64,000 nucleotides of DNA from Pseudomonas sp. WJP1 (GTDB taxonomy: Bacteria > Pseudomonadota > Gammaproteobacteria > Pseudomonadales > Pseudomonadaceae). Both the position numbers and the translations under genes were made by a program. Every line of letters begins with the position of its first letter. Positions within the stretch are counted from its first letter, which is position 1. Where the stretch lies: NCBI RefSeq assembly GCF_028471945.1, contig NZ_CP110128.1:2778501-2842500 (forward strand), in the 5' to 3' direction. Of this stretch, positions 1-9,820 are shown piece by piece. A model generated the notes under the pieces. It was not told where the DNA came from. It searched no databases and saw only the letters and a program-made list of their open reading frames with translations.

Positions 1-2
1 TC

Positions 3-2228
3 GAATGGCATAGCCAACGTCACTCGTTGACCCGGGACAGTTGTTTTTCCCTGCTGTCGGGGCTGGGCCACGACCCGGTCTACAGGGACGTGTTCACGCC
101 GCTCTCCATCGGCGCGAAAGTCATCATCCCGGCCCAGTCGACCGTGATCGATCCTGCCGCCCTGGCGAGGTGGATACAGCAGCACGGGATCTCGATCATT
201 CACCTCACGCCGCCCTTGGGCAAACTCATTGAAACCGGGGCGAAGATCAGTGGATTGCAGTTCGATGAGCTGCGTTATCTGTTCTGGGGTGGGGACGCCT
301 TGAGCAGCACCCTTTACCAGCAAATCCGCGCCATCGCCCCCAACGCCATCAGCGTCAACTTTTACGGCACCACCGAAACGCCGCAGGCGATGGCTTACCA
401 TCAAGTCGATCCCGCCCTCGACAATGCCAAGATCCCGCTGGGCAAGGGGATCGAGGGCGCGCAACTGTTGCTGGTCAATGAGGCCAATCAGCTGGTCGGC
501 GAAGGGGAGGTCGGGGAAATCCTGATCCGCAGTCCGTTTCTGTCCCTGGGTTACTACGGTGACACGGCAATGACCCGGGAAAAGTTCGTGGTCAATCCCT
601 TCACTGGTGCCGAGGGTGATATCTGCTACCGGACCGGCGACCTGGGCACTTATCTTGCCGACGGCAGTGTCATGTTCCTCGGGCGTGGCGATAGCCAGGT
701 GAAGATTCGCGGCCATCGCATCGAGCTGGCTGAAATCGAAGCCTCGATCTCAAGGCATCCGCGGATCAAACAGTGCGTGGTGCTGGCCAACAACGACCGA
801 TCGAACGTGAAACTGGTGGCTTGTTGCGTGTCGGCCAAGCCTGTTTCAGCGGTGGAACTGCGGGAGCAGGTGGGGCAGCAGTTGCCCGACTACATGGTGC
901 CGGCGTTGTTTGTTTTCGTGGAGGCGATTCCTCTGACGCCGAACGGCAAAATCGACAAGCGGGCGTTGCAGGCGCTTGTCGACAAGCAGGCGGCACCGGT
1001 TACTGCCAGCCTGGACCTGTCGCCGCTGGCGCTCAAGTTGACGCAGGCCTGGGCCGAAATCCTGGAAGTGCCGCGCATCGATCCAGCGTTGACGTTCGTG
1101 GAGCTGGGCGGGGATTCACTCTCGTTCGTCCAGGCTTCGATGGTGCTGGAAGAGCTGATCGGTCATCTGCCCGATCAATGGGAAATGATCCCGGTACTCG
1201 AGTTGTGTGAACTGGCCAGCGACACCAAGGCTTCGAGGTTTTCGATCAGGGCAATGGAAGTGCCGGTGTTTATACGCGTGGTTTCCATCGTGTTGATTGT
1301 GATGGGGCATTTTCAGGTGACTGCACATTGGCCGATGTTCGGCGAAACAATGGCCCTGTTCCTGGTTTCCGGGTTCAGCCTGGCAAGGTTTCAATTAAAG
1401 GCCATCAATGAGTCCGGTAGCGTGCGCACGCTGGTCAAGTCCGTAGCCACTATCGCGGTACCCACGGTCCTGTACACGGTGTTGGTGCAGGTGGTGTTCG
1501 ACACGGTGCATTGGCAATCATTGTTGCTGATTTCCAATTGGTATTCGCCCAACCAGATCGGCAACTTCGTCTACTGGTACATAGAAGTGCTGGTGCAGAT
1601 GCTGTTGATCATCGGGTTCGTACTGTCGTTCGAGCGCGTCAGGAACATCATCAGCGCAGACCCGTTTCGTTGTTTTGTCATTGCGGCATGCGTGTTGGCG
1701 CTGGTTGATGTGCTGATCAGTCACTATGTGTTCGATGCGAGCGCGCTGTTCAATCGGGTGCCACAGCATTACCTGGCGATCATGGTGCTCGGCATGGCCA
1801 TTCACAGTGCCAGCTCTACTACCCAGAAGTGGATCGTCACGCTCGTTGCCCTCCTGGTGGTGGGTTGGCAGGACATGCAGGCGATGCTGGGATTCGGACC
1901 GCTCGCCGCCGACATCTGGAACCACATCGATGTCGCCGTGCCTGCCACTCTGCTGGTGATTTGGGTCCGGTCGATTCCCGTCCCCGGCCTGCTGGCGCGG
2001 GGCATGGCATTGATTGCCTCCTCGACGCTGTATATCTACCTGACGCACTTCCAGTTCCATTCGGTGGCCCGGCGCATCGGTGATCATCCGCTGCTCGGGG
2101 TGGTTTTCGCCGTGGTCGGTGGCGTCGTGGTGGCCTATGCCTGGAACAAGGTCGTGCGCTGGGTATTGGTGCGCGGGAACTTTGATGCCAAGAAGCGTCG
2201 CGCGGATAAAATCGAGCGGGTGGCGTGA
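3..2228 (+). CDS. NRPS-like adenylation - carrier - membrane acyltransferase fusion (5' partial)
   Basis: The reading frame is open from the first bases of the window, so the gene starts upstream and only its C-terminal part is seen. Adenylation-domain motifs appear in order: NFYGTTETP (A5, near 357), YRTGDLG (A7, near 630), GRGDSQVKIRGHRIEL (A8, near 681) and NGKIDKRAL (A10, near 940). A carrier domain follows with LGGDSL near 1106, whose Ser would carry phosphopantetheine. From about 1260 to 2190 the protein is strongly hydrophobic, with several membrane spans and an acyltransferase-3-like start (MGHF, then ALFLVSGF). The likely role is to activate an amino or other carboxylic acid, load it on the built-in carrier and pass it to an acceptor at the membrane, like DltA, DltC and an acyltransferase in one chain. 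Substrate and acceptor are unknown. Confidence 0.8.
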   Translation, partial: EWHSQRHSLTRDSCFSLLSGLGHDPVYRDVFTPLSIGAKVIIPAQSTVIDPAALARWIQQHGISIIHLTPPLGKLIETGAKISGLQFDELRYLFWGGDALSSTLYQQIRAIAPNAISVNFYGTTETPQAMAYHQVDPALDNAKIPLGKGIEGAQLLLVNEANQLVGEGEVGEILIRSPFLSLGYYGDTAMTREKFVVNPFTGAEGDICYRTGDLGTYLADGSVMFLGRGDSQVKIRGHRIELAEIEASISRHPRIKQCVVLANNDRSNVKLVACCVSAKPVSAVELREQVGQQLPDYMVPALFVFVEAIPLTPNGKIDKRALQALVDKQAAPVTASLDLSPLALKLTQAWAEILEVPRIDPALTFVELGGDSLSFVQASMVLEELIGHLPDQWEMIPVLELCELASDTKASRFSIRAMEVPVFIRVVSIVLIVMGHFQVTAHWPMFGETMALFLVSGFSLARFQLKAINESGSVRTLVKSVATIAVPTVLYTVLVQVVFDTVHWQSLLLISNWYSPNQIGNFVYWYIEVLVQMLLIIGFVLSFERVRNIISADPFRCFVIAACVLALVDVLISHYVFDASALFNRVPQHYLAIMVLGMAIHSASSTTQKWIVTLVALLVVGWQDMQAMLGFGPLAADIWNHIDVAVPATLLVIWVRSIPVPGLLARGMALIASSTLYIYLTHFQFHSVARRIGDHPLLGVVFAVVGGVVVAYAWNKVVRWVLVRGNFDAKKRRADKIERVA

Positions 2229-2326
2229 CGGTTCCGTAAACTGGTGGGGCAACAGGCGTCGCACGCATGACGGCCTCGGCTGACATGCGGGCGACGCCGC
2301 CTTACCACCTCAAGCAAGAGACCCCC

Positions 2327-2707
2327 ATGGCAAACCAAGACCTGACCTTCGTTCCCGATCCCGATGCGGACTCCATCTCCTCCGACGTCGCCGGTTTCGG
2401 CGGCATGCTGGTCTCCACCCAGATCCCGACCCGTGCCGATGGCAGCCTTGAACTGGGCGATATCACCCTGCAAAGCGAGTGCACCCTGCAGGCGCTGAAA
2501 GTGGCGCTGGAACGCGCCGGCAGCTCCATGGACCGCGTATTGCACTTGACCATCTACCTCACCGACATGGCTGACCGTGCCGCTTTCAACGAGGTCTATA
2601 AGCGTTTCTTCGCCAAGCCGTGGCCCGTGCGCGCGGCTGTGGGTGTGGCGTCGCTGGCGGTCGAGGGTATGCGTGTGGAAGTTACTGCGATGGCTGCCAA
2701 GGCCTGA
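2327..2707 (+). CDS. RidA family protein (enamine/imine deaminase)
   Basis: A 126-residue protein of the RidA/YjgF/Rid family, small trimeric cytosolic enzymes that hydrolyse reactive enamines and imines made by PLP enzymes. The sequence shows the typical pattern of a GGMLVSTQIP strand, the LQALKVALERAG helix, VLHLTIYLTDM, then FNEVYKRFF and PVRAAVGVASLAVEGMRVEVTAMA, where the Arg before the AxVG stretch is the usual carboxylate-binding residue. The ATG at 2327 gives the usual family length; the open frame begins 20 codons upstream but that part is not conserved in style. It follows the adenylation fusion by 98 bases on the same strand and may be co-transcribed, but a functional link is not shown. 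Confidence 0.88.
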   Translation: MANQDLTFVPDPDADSISSDVAGFGGMLVSTQIPTRADGSLELGDITLQSECTLQALKVALERAGSSMDRVLHLTIYLTDMADRAAFNEVYKRFFAKPWPVRAAVGVASLAVEGMRVEVTAMAAKA

Positions 2708-2732
2708 TAGCAATATCTTTTGCGTTTGCCTT

Positions 2733-2763
2733 TGTAGGAGCCAGGCTTGCCGGCGAAGAACGA
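2733..2763. repeat. single REP element
   Basis: One unit of the Pseudomonas REP type with core GTAGGAGCCAGGCTTGCCGG, just after the RidA stop codon. The inner palindrome GCCAGGC/GCTTGCCGGCG is visible. Such elements usually sit between genes and may act as transcript ends or gyrase/IHF sites. Confidence 0.8.
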
Positions 2764-2778
2764 TAACGCGGTTTAATT

Positions 2779-3087
2779 GGGTACATATCCATTGCTGCGG
2801 TAACGGCCACCTATGGTTTCGCCCTTACGGCGACTCACTTTTCCAAACGCCGAAAAGTAAGCAAAAGGCTTTGCCCCACCACTCGGTGCCTCGCCTAGGC
2901 TCGGCATGCCCTCACTCCGGCATTGCTCCGTGGGTCGCCGCGATGGGCCATCCCTGGCCCAGCGCGGCTAAACCGGCGTCCTGCCGGTTTACCCACTGCG
3001 CAATGCCTGCGTTCGGCCATCGTGGTTAACGGGGCACCCAGATCAAAAACAAAAGCGAGGCGGCCTGACAGCCGACCTGATTTTTGC
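2779..3087 (+). repeat. large palindromic repeat, copy A, left arm
   Basis: About 310 bases that recur almost unchanged at 49052-49359 and, inverted, at 3212-3486. It runs from a GGGTACATATCC-like edge through TGGTTTCGCCCTTACGGCGACTCAC to GGCCGACCTGATTTTTGC. No convincing coding frame is seen. Nothing else supports a gene in the 2708-3565 gap, which is filled by REP units and the two arms of this repeat. Confidence 0.85.
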
Positions 3088-3104
3088 ATTTACCCCCAAT
3101 CCCT

Positions 3105-3194
3105 TGTAGGAGCCAGGCTTGCCGGCGAACCAGGCGCTGCGGTGTGACTGTTCCACCGAGTTATCGTTCTTCGCCGGCAAGCCTGGCTCCTACA
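3105..3194. repeat. REP pair at the centre of the large palindrome, copy A
   Basis: Two REP units face each other: TGTAGGAGCCAGGCTTGCC at 3105 and its inverse ending in GGCAAGCCTGGCTCCTACA at 3194. They sit between the two inverted arms of the large repeat, giving a palindrome nested in a palindrome. Confidence 0.85.
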
Positions 3195-3211
3195 GGGGGG
3201 CGGGTACACCC

Positions 3212-3486
3212 GCAAAAATCAGGTCGGCTGTCAGGCCGCCTCGCTTTGGCGTTTGATCTTGATCTGGCTTTTGATTTTCTTGCCCCATCGAGAGGCTTCG
3301 TTCCGGTTCTGCGCAGTGGGTAAACCGGCATGGATGCCGGTTTAGCCGCGCTGGGCCAAGGATGGCCCATCGCGGCGACCCACGGAGCAGGACCGGAGCG
3401 AGGGCATGCCGAGCCTTAGCGAGGCACCGAACGCCAGGGGCAAGAGCCCTTGGTTACTTGGGGCTTTTCCAAGTGACTCGCTGTAA
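3212..3486 (-). repeat. large palindromic repeat, copy A, right arm (interrupted by an IS)
   Basis: An inverted, diverged copy of 2779-3087: it begins GCAAAAATCAGGTCGGC and carries GGCATGCCGAGC and the TTTTCCAAGTGACTC edge. The arm stops at CTGTAA (3486), where the IS1111-type element begins. Its missing end, GAGCGAAACC to TGTACACC, is found at 4928-4974 beyond the element. Confidence 0.85.
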
Positions 3487-3490
3487 TTGG

Positions 3491-3502
3491 ATGGACTCGC
3501 CC
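3491..3502 (+). repeat. IS left subterminal inverted repeat
   Basis: ATGGACTCGCCC, four bases inside the presumed left end and matching the inverse at 4910-4921. Confidence 0.8.
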
Positions 3503-3565
3503 GCGCCGAGGCGTCAATGCGCCACGGGGGCAGTCTAAGAAGCCACCGACAGCGAGGGCGAATCC

Positions 3566-4669
3566 ATGAAAAAGCATACGACGGTTAAACAGTCTTTGTC
3601 TTCCAGCGATCTGTCGGCCTGCACGACAGTGGCGGTCGATTTGGCCAAGCAGGTCTTTCAGGTGGCAGGCGAAGACGCTCTTGGCCAAGTGCTTTACGAA
3701 GAACGCATCAAGTCGCGTGAAGCCTTTCATGCCTTTCTGCGCCAACTGCCGCCAAGGATAGTAGTGCTCGTGGAAACAGGTCCAGGCGCTCAAGCATGGG
3801 CGCGCCAACTACAGGCTCAGGGCAATCTGGCGCGGATTCTTCCGGCACAGCTTGTGGCCCAGCACCGCAGCGGCGCCAAAAATGATCGAAATGATGCACT
3901 GGCCATATTGCGTGCCGGGCGCGACAGCAAAATTGCCGCGGTCCCCATCAAAAGCGCCACCGCACTGGCCATGCAGGCCTTGCACCGGGCCCGCCAGGGT
4001 TATGTCCGTCGGCGCACAGCCATGAGTAACCAGATGCGCGGTTTGCTGATGGAGCATGGCGTTGTCCTGGCACAGGGTGATGCGGCGATCAACCAGACCC
4101 TGCCTCGGGTGCTGGAAGATGCCACTCAACCGTTGCCGGAGATGTTGCGTGAACTGATCGACGAGCTGCTGGGTGAGTGGCGCCAACTGGGCGAACGGGT
4201 CAACGTCCTGACCGGTCGCCTGGAGAAGGCCGCGAACGAGGACAAAACGGCCCGACGGCTGATGACCGTGCGCGGGATCGGCCCGATCATCGCCACTGCG
4301 CTTTTGGCCAAGCAGACCGACCCTGAGCGCTTCGCCAATGCACGCCAGTTCGCCGCCTACTTCGGCATGGTGCCTGAGCAGAAAAGCAGTGGGCAGAAAA
4401 TTCGCCTGGGCCGGATAAGCAAACGCGGCGACAGCTATGTGCGCAGCCTGATGGTTCAAGGTGCTCACGCGGTATTGAGGCATTTGCGCGCGGATTCGGA
4501 GCTGCCCGACGATCGTCGCTTGCAACGGTGGCAGGCCCGGCTGGGGCGCAAGGAAGCGGCGATACGCTTGGCGAACCGCAACCTGCGAATCGTTTGGGTG
4601 CTGCTACAAAATGAGCAGACTTACCGCAGCCAACCGGCCCATGGCCGGCCAGCTGCGCCAAGTCACTGA
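3566..4669 (+). CDS. IS110-family transposase (IS1111 group)
   Basis: A 367-residue DEDD recombinase of the IS110 family. The N-terminal RuvC-like domain shows AVDLAKQVFQVAG (first Asp), VVLVETGPGAQAWARQL (Glu) and the KNDRNDALAI motif with the paired Asp residues. A helical linker follows. The C-terminal Tnp_20 domain contains GIGPIIATALLA, FANARQFAAYFGMVPEQKSSG and RGDSYVRSLMVQGA, where the Ser of SYVRS is the expected nucleophile. It is full length with no frameshift, so the element may be active. Family members insert and excise through a circular intermediate guided by a non-coding RNA from the same element. Confidence 0.93.
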   Translation: MKKHTTVKQSLSSSDLSACTTVAVDLAKQVFQVAGEDALGQVLYEERIKSREAFHAFLRQLPPRIVVLVETGPGAQAWARQLQAQGNLARILPAQLVAQHRSGAKNDRNDALAILRAGRDSKIAAVPIKSATALAMQALHRARQGYVRRRTAMSNQMRGLLMEHGVVLAQGDAAINQTLPRVLEDATQPLPEMLRELIDELLGEWRQLGERVNVLTGRLEKAANEDKTARRLMTVRGIGPIIATALLAKQTDPERFANARQFAAYFGMVPEQKSSGQKIRLGRISKRGDSYVRSLMVQGAHAVLRHLRADSELPDDRRLQRWQARLGRKEAAIRLANRNLRIVWVLLQNEQTYRSQPAHGRPAAPSH

Positions 4670-4909
4670 ACAAAAGCGTTCTGCCACCGGGGCGCCACGG
4701 CGCTTCAGCCCCTGCTAGAAAACATTGACCCCAGGTCAGACCGTCGCGGATCGATGCCTGCGCTCTTACCGGCCTTCGAGGCCTGCATGTAATCGGCATA
4801 CCGCGAGCTCAACCAATGTCGGCCAGAAGCCGCAGACAGGGCTTCCTCGAACAGGCCTTATACATAGATGCAACCGGGTAGCAGTGTTTGAAAAACAGGT
4901 GGCCAGTGG
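4670..4909 (+). ncRNA. candidate seekRNA/bridge-RNA region of the IS
   Basis: This 240-base stretch between the transposase stop and the right inverted repeat has no coding gene. In IS1111-group elements this is where the guide RNA is encoded. It contains CGCTCTTAC at 4761-4769, the exact complement of the rejoined target GTAA+GAGCG (3483-3486 with 4928-4932). It also contains ATACATA at 4860-4866, repeated at the right end (4920-4926). A GGCCT-TCG-AGGCC hairpin lies beside the 9-mer. The RNA ends cannot be set from sequence alone. Confidence 0.5.
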
Positions 4910-4921
4910 GGGCGAGTCCAT
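4910..4921 (-). repeat. IS right subterminal inverted repeat
   Basis: GGGCGAGTCCAT, the inverse of 3491-3502, six bases inside the presumed right end. Confidence 0.8.
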
Positions 4922-4927
4922 ACATAA

Positions 4928-4974
4928 GAGCGAAACCATAGGTGGCCGTTACCGCAGGAATGGATATGTACACC
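4928..4974 (-). repeat. large palindromic repeat, copy A, severed end of the right arm
   Basis: GAGCGAAACCATAGGTGGCC up to TGTACACC matches the outer edge of the arm, seen intact at 49692-49738. It shows where the IS split the repeat. The remaining bases up to 5134 hold a worn REP unit near 5010 and the upstream region of rlhA, with no gene. Confidence 0.75.
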
Positions 4975-5134
4975 TGAAAGAGATTGTTCGGCTGTCAGGC
5001 CGCCTTCGCTGGCAAGCCAGCTCCCACAGTAGATCGGATACATCCGAGAGCCACCTGGCAGTACACGGATGCCCCCCGCTCATTTCACCGCTACAATGCG
5101 CGCCTCGACCGTGACAGCCTGACTAAAAAATATT

Positions 5135-7132
5135 ATGTCCCTGCCCAAACATCACCTGGAATTGCTCAGCCCCGCCCGTGACGTGGCTATCGCCCGCGAG
5201 GCCATCCTGCATGGCGCCGATGCCGTGTACCTCGGTGGCCCGAGTTTCGGCGCCCGCCACAACGCCTGCAACGAGGTGAGCGATATCGCCGCGCTGGTGG
5301 AGTTCGCCCATCGCTACCATGCCCGGGTGTTCACCACGATCAATACGATCCTGCACGACAATGAACTGGAGCCGGCTCGCCAGCTGATCCATCAACTGTA
5401 CGATGCCGGTGTCGACGCGCTGATCGTCCAGGACCTGGGTGTGATGGAGCTGGACATCCCGCCGATCGAGCTGCACGCCAGCACCCAGACCGACATCCGC
5501 ACCCTGGAGCGGGCGAAGTTCCTCGACCAGGCCGGTTTTTCGCAACTGGTACTGGCCCGCGAGCTGAACCTGCAGGAAATTCGCGCCATTGCCGACGAAA
5601 CCGAGGCGGCGATCGAGTTCTTCATCCACGGCGCGTTGTGCGTGGCGTTCTCCGGCCAGTGCAATATTTCCCATGCGCAGACCGGCCGCAGCGCCAACCG
5701 CGGCGACTGCTCCCAGGCCTGCCGCCTGCCGTACACCCTCAAGGACGAGAAGGGCGGGGTGATCGCCTACGAGAAGCACCTGCTGTCCATGAAGGACAAC
5801 AACCAGAGCGCCAACATCCGCGCCCTGGTGGAAGCCGGCGTGCGCTCGTTCAAGATCGAGGGGCGCTACAAGGACATGGGCTACGTGAAGAACATCACCG
5901 CCTACTACCGCCAGCGCCTGGACGCTGTGCTCGAAGACCGCCCGGACCTGGCCCGCGCCTCCAGCGGCCGTACCGCGCATTTCTTCCTGCCCGATCCGGA
6001 CAAGACCTTCCACCGTGGCAGCACCGACTACTTCGTCAGCGAACGCAAGATCGACATCGGCGCCTTCGACTCGCCGACCTTCACCGGCCTGCCGGTGGGC
6101 GTGGTGGAAAAAGTCGGCAAGCGCGATCTGCTGGTGGTCACCCACGAGCCACTGTCCAACGGTGACGGCCTCAACGTACTGGTCAAGCGTGAAGTAGTGG
6201 GCTGGCGGACCAACATCGCCGAACCCAAAGGCGAGTTCGAAGAAGACGGCGAGAAACGCTATCGCTACCGCGTCGAGCCGAACGAGATGCCCAAGGGCCT
6301 GCACCAGTTGCGCCCGAATCACCCGTTGAGCCGCAACCTGGATCACAACTGGGCCCAGGCACTGCAAAAGACCTCCGCCGAGCGCCGGATCGGTCTGTCC
6401 TGGGTCGCGCGCCTTCGTGAGGAGCGTCTGGAACTGACCGCCACCAGCGAAGAGGGCATCAGCGCCAGCGTCGCCCTGGACGGTCCGTTTGGCGTGGCCA
6501 ACAAGCCGCAGCAGGCCCTGGAGCAACTGCATGACCTGCTGGGTCAGTTGGGCACCACCGAATACCACGCCACCGACATCAAGCTAGATGCACCCCAGGC
6601 GTTCTTCATTCCCAACTCGCAGCTCAAGGCCTTGCGCCGCGAAGTGATCGAAGCGTTGACCGTCGCCCGTATCCAGGCCCATCCGCGGGGTGGCCGCAAG
6701 GCCGAGACCAGTCCGCCGCCGGTGTACCCGGAGTCGCACCTGTCGTTCCTGGCCAACGTCTACAACCAGAAGGCCCGCGACTTCTATCACCGTCACGGGG
6801 TCAAGCTGATCGATGCGGCCTACGAGGCCCATGAAGAGACCGGCGAAGTCCCGGTGATGATCACCAAGCACTGCCTGCGGTTCTCTTTCAACCTGTGCCC
6901 CAAGCAGGCCAAGGGCGTGACGGGCGTGCGCACCAAGGTCGCGCCGATGCAGTTGATCCACGGCGACGAAGTGCTGACGTTGAAATTCGACTGCAAGCCG
7001 TGCGAGATGCACGTGATCGGCAAGATGAAGGGGCATATCCTCGATTTGCCGCAACCGGGCAGCGTGCAGCAGGTCGTCGGGCACATCAGCCCCGAAGACC
7101 TGCTCAAGACCATCCATCGCGCGCCCCATTGA
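5135..7132 (+). CDS. rlhA: 23S rRNA C2501 hydroxylase RlhA (U32 family)
   Basis: A 665-residue U32-family protein matching E. coli YdcP/RlhA in length and layout. RlhA makes 5-hydroxycytidine at C2501 in the peptidyl-transferase centre of 23S rRNA. The N-terminal TIM-barrel-like half has LLSPARD, HGADAVYLGG and the cysteine cluster CVAFSGQCNIS...GDCSQACRLPY (about residues 170-200), with KIEGRYKDMGYV after it. A C-terminal extension carries further cysteines (KHCLRFSFNLC and FDCKPCEMHV). These would fit Fe-S binding, as proposed for the family. It stands alone: convergent with katG downstream and separated from the IS upstream. TrhP is the closest alternative but is shorter. Confidence 0.88.
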   Translation: MSLPKHHLELLSPARDVAIAREAILHGADAVYLGGPSFGARHNACNEVSDIAALVEFAHRYHARVFTTINTILHDNELEPARQLIHQLYDAGVDALIVQDLGVMELDIPPIELHASTQTDIRTLERAKFLDQAGFSQLVLARELNLQEIRAIADETEAAIEFFIHGALCVAFSGQCNISHAQTGRSANRGDCSQACRLPYTLKDEKGGVIAYEKHLLSMKDNNQSANIRALVEAGVRSFKIEGRYKDMGYVKNITAYYRQRLDAVLEDRPDLARASSGRTAHFFLPDPDKTFHRGSTDYFVSERKIDIGAFDSPTFTGLPVGVVEKVGKRDLLVVTHEPLSNGDGLNVLVKREVVGWRTNIAEPKGEFEEDGEKRYRYRVEPNEMPKGLHQLRPNHPLSRNLDHNWAQALQKTSAERRIGLSWVARLREERLELTATSEEGISASVALDGPFGVANKPQQALEQLHDLLGQLGTTEYHATDIKLDAPQAFFIPNSQLKALRREVIEALTVARIQAHPRGGRKAETSPPPVYPESHLSFLANVYNQKARDFYHRHGVKLIDAAYEAHEETGEVPVMITKHCLRFSFNLCPKQAKGVTGVRTKVAPMQLIHGDEVLTLKFDCKPCEMHVIGKMKGHILDLPQPGSVQQVVGHISPEDLLKTIHRAPH

Positions 7133-7190
7133 GTGACCTTCGAGCGCGCAGCCGAGGCTGCGCGCTCGTCAACTCACCCAACGATTCAGC

Positions 7191-9470
<2,280 letters not shown>

Positions 9471-9722
9471 TCAGCCAGCGTCCCGGTCAAGGTGCGATGG
9501 CGGTGAGTGAAATCAATGACTCAGGCTGTTGGCCCAGCAAGTCGATCAACTGATCATCGTGGCCAAATGGGCATCACCGGCACTGGCAAGCGAATTGCCA
9601 ACGGGATGACCCACGGTATGCCTAGTCGGTTACTGACTCCTGCTTTATCTTCTTATCAGGTCTAGGCCGGCCAGACCGCACCGGCGTTAGATAAGGCTAG
9701 ACCGCCCTTGGGCAGACGGCTA

Positions 9723-9759
9723 ATAGCTGGAGTATTTGTAGCCGATAGGCGGAATCTTT
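9723..9759 (-). promoter_or_regulatory. possible OxyR-binding site upstream of katG
   Basis: Four ATAG/CTAT-like tetrads occur with exact 7-base spacing: ATAG-N7-ATTT-N7-ATAG-N7-CTTT. This is the known OxyR spacing, with two imperfect tetrads. It lies about 250-280 bases upstream of katG. The rest of the 9471-9820 gap shows no gene, only this site and the hairpin at 9783-9806. Confidence 0.4.
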
Positions 9760-9782
9760 CAAGGCGCCTTTGCCGCTATCGA

Positions 9783-9806
9783 GTTCGCCAGCGATGACTG
9801 GCGAAC
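9783..9806 (-). terminator. hairpin after the TonB receptor gene
   Basis: A perfect 9-base stem, GTTCGCCAG/CTGGCGAAC, with a 6-base loop, just past the receptor stop codon at 9821. It lacks a T-run, so it may stabilise the 3' end rather than terminate. Confidence 0.4.
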
Positions 9807-9820
9807 CTCTATCGGTGGGA

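Larger units (their letters stand above)
3487..4927 (+). mobile_element. IS110-family insertion sequence, IS1111 group
   Basis: An element of about 1.44 kb splits the right arm of the large palindrome. Subterminal inverted repeats are visible: ATGGACTCGCCC at 3491-3502 and its inverse GGGCGAGTCCAT at 4910-4921. Subterminal repeats plus a long non-coding stretch after the transposase (4670-4909) are typical of the IS1111 group, while the IS110 group lacks clear inverted repeats and has its non-coding RNA upstream. The exact ends are uncertain by about three bases because TAA occurs at both junctions. No longer target duplication is seen. Confidence 0.85.

Noticed and set aside
2779..3486. Possible protein-coding genes in the large repeat arms
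   Set aside because: Short open frames exist in several directions, but none is kept between the two copies with protein-like composition.
4725..5114. A 129-codon frame across the IS right end
   Set aside because: It spans the element boundary and lies in the non-coding guide-RNA region; no ribosome site or motif.
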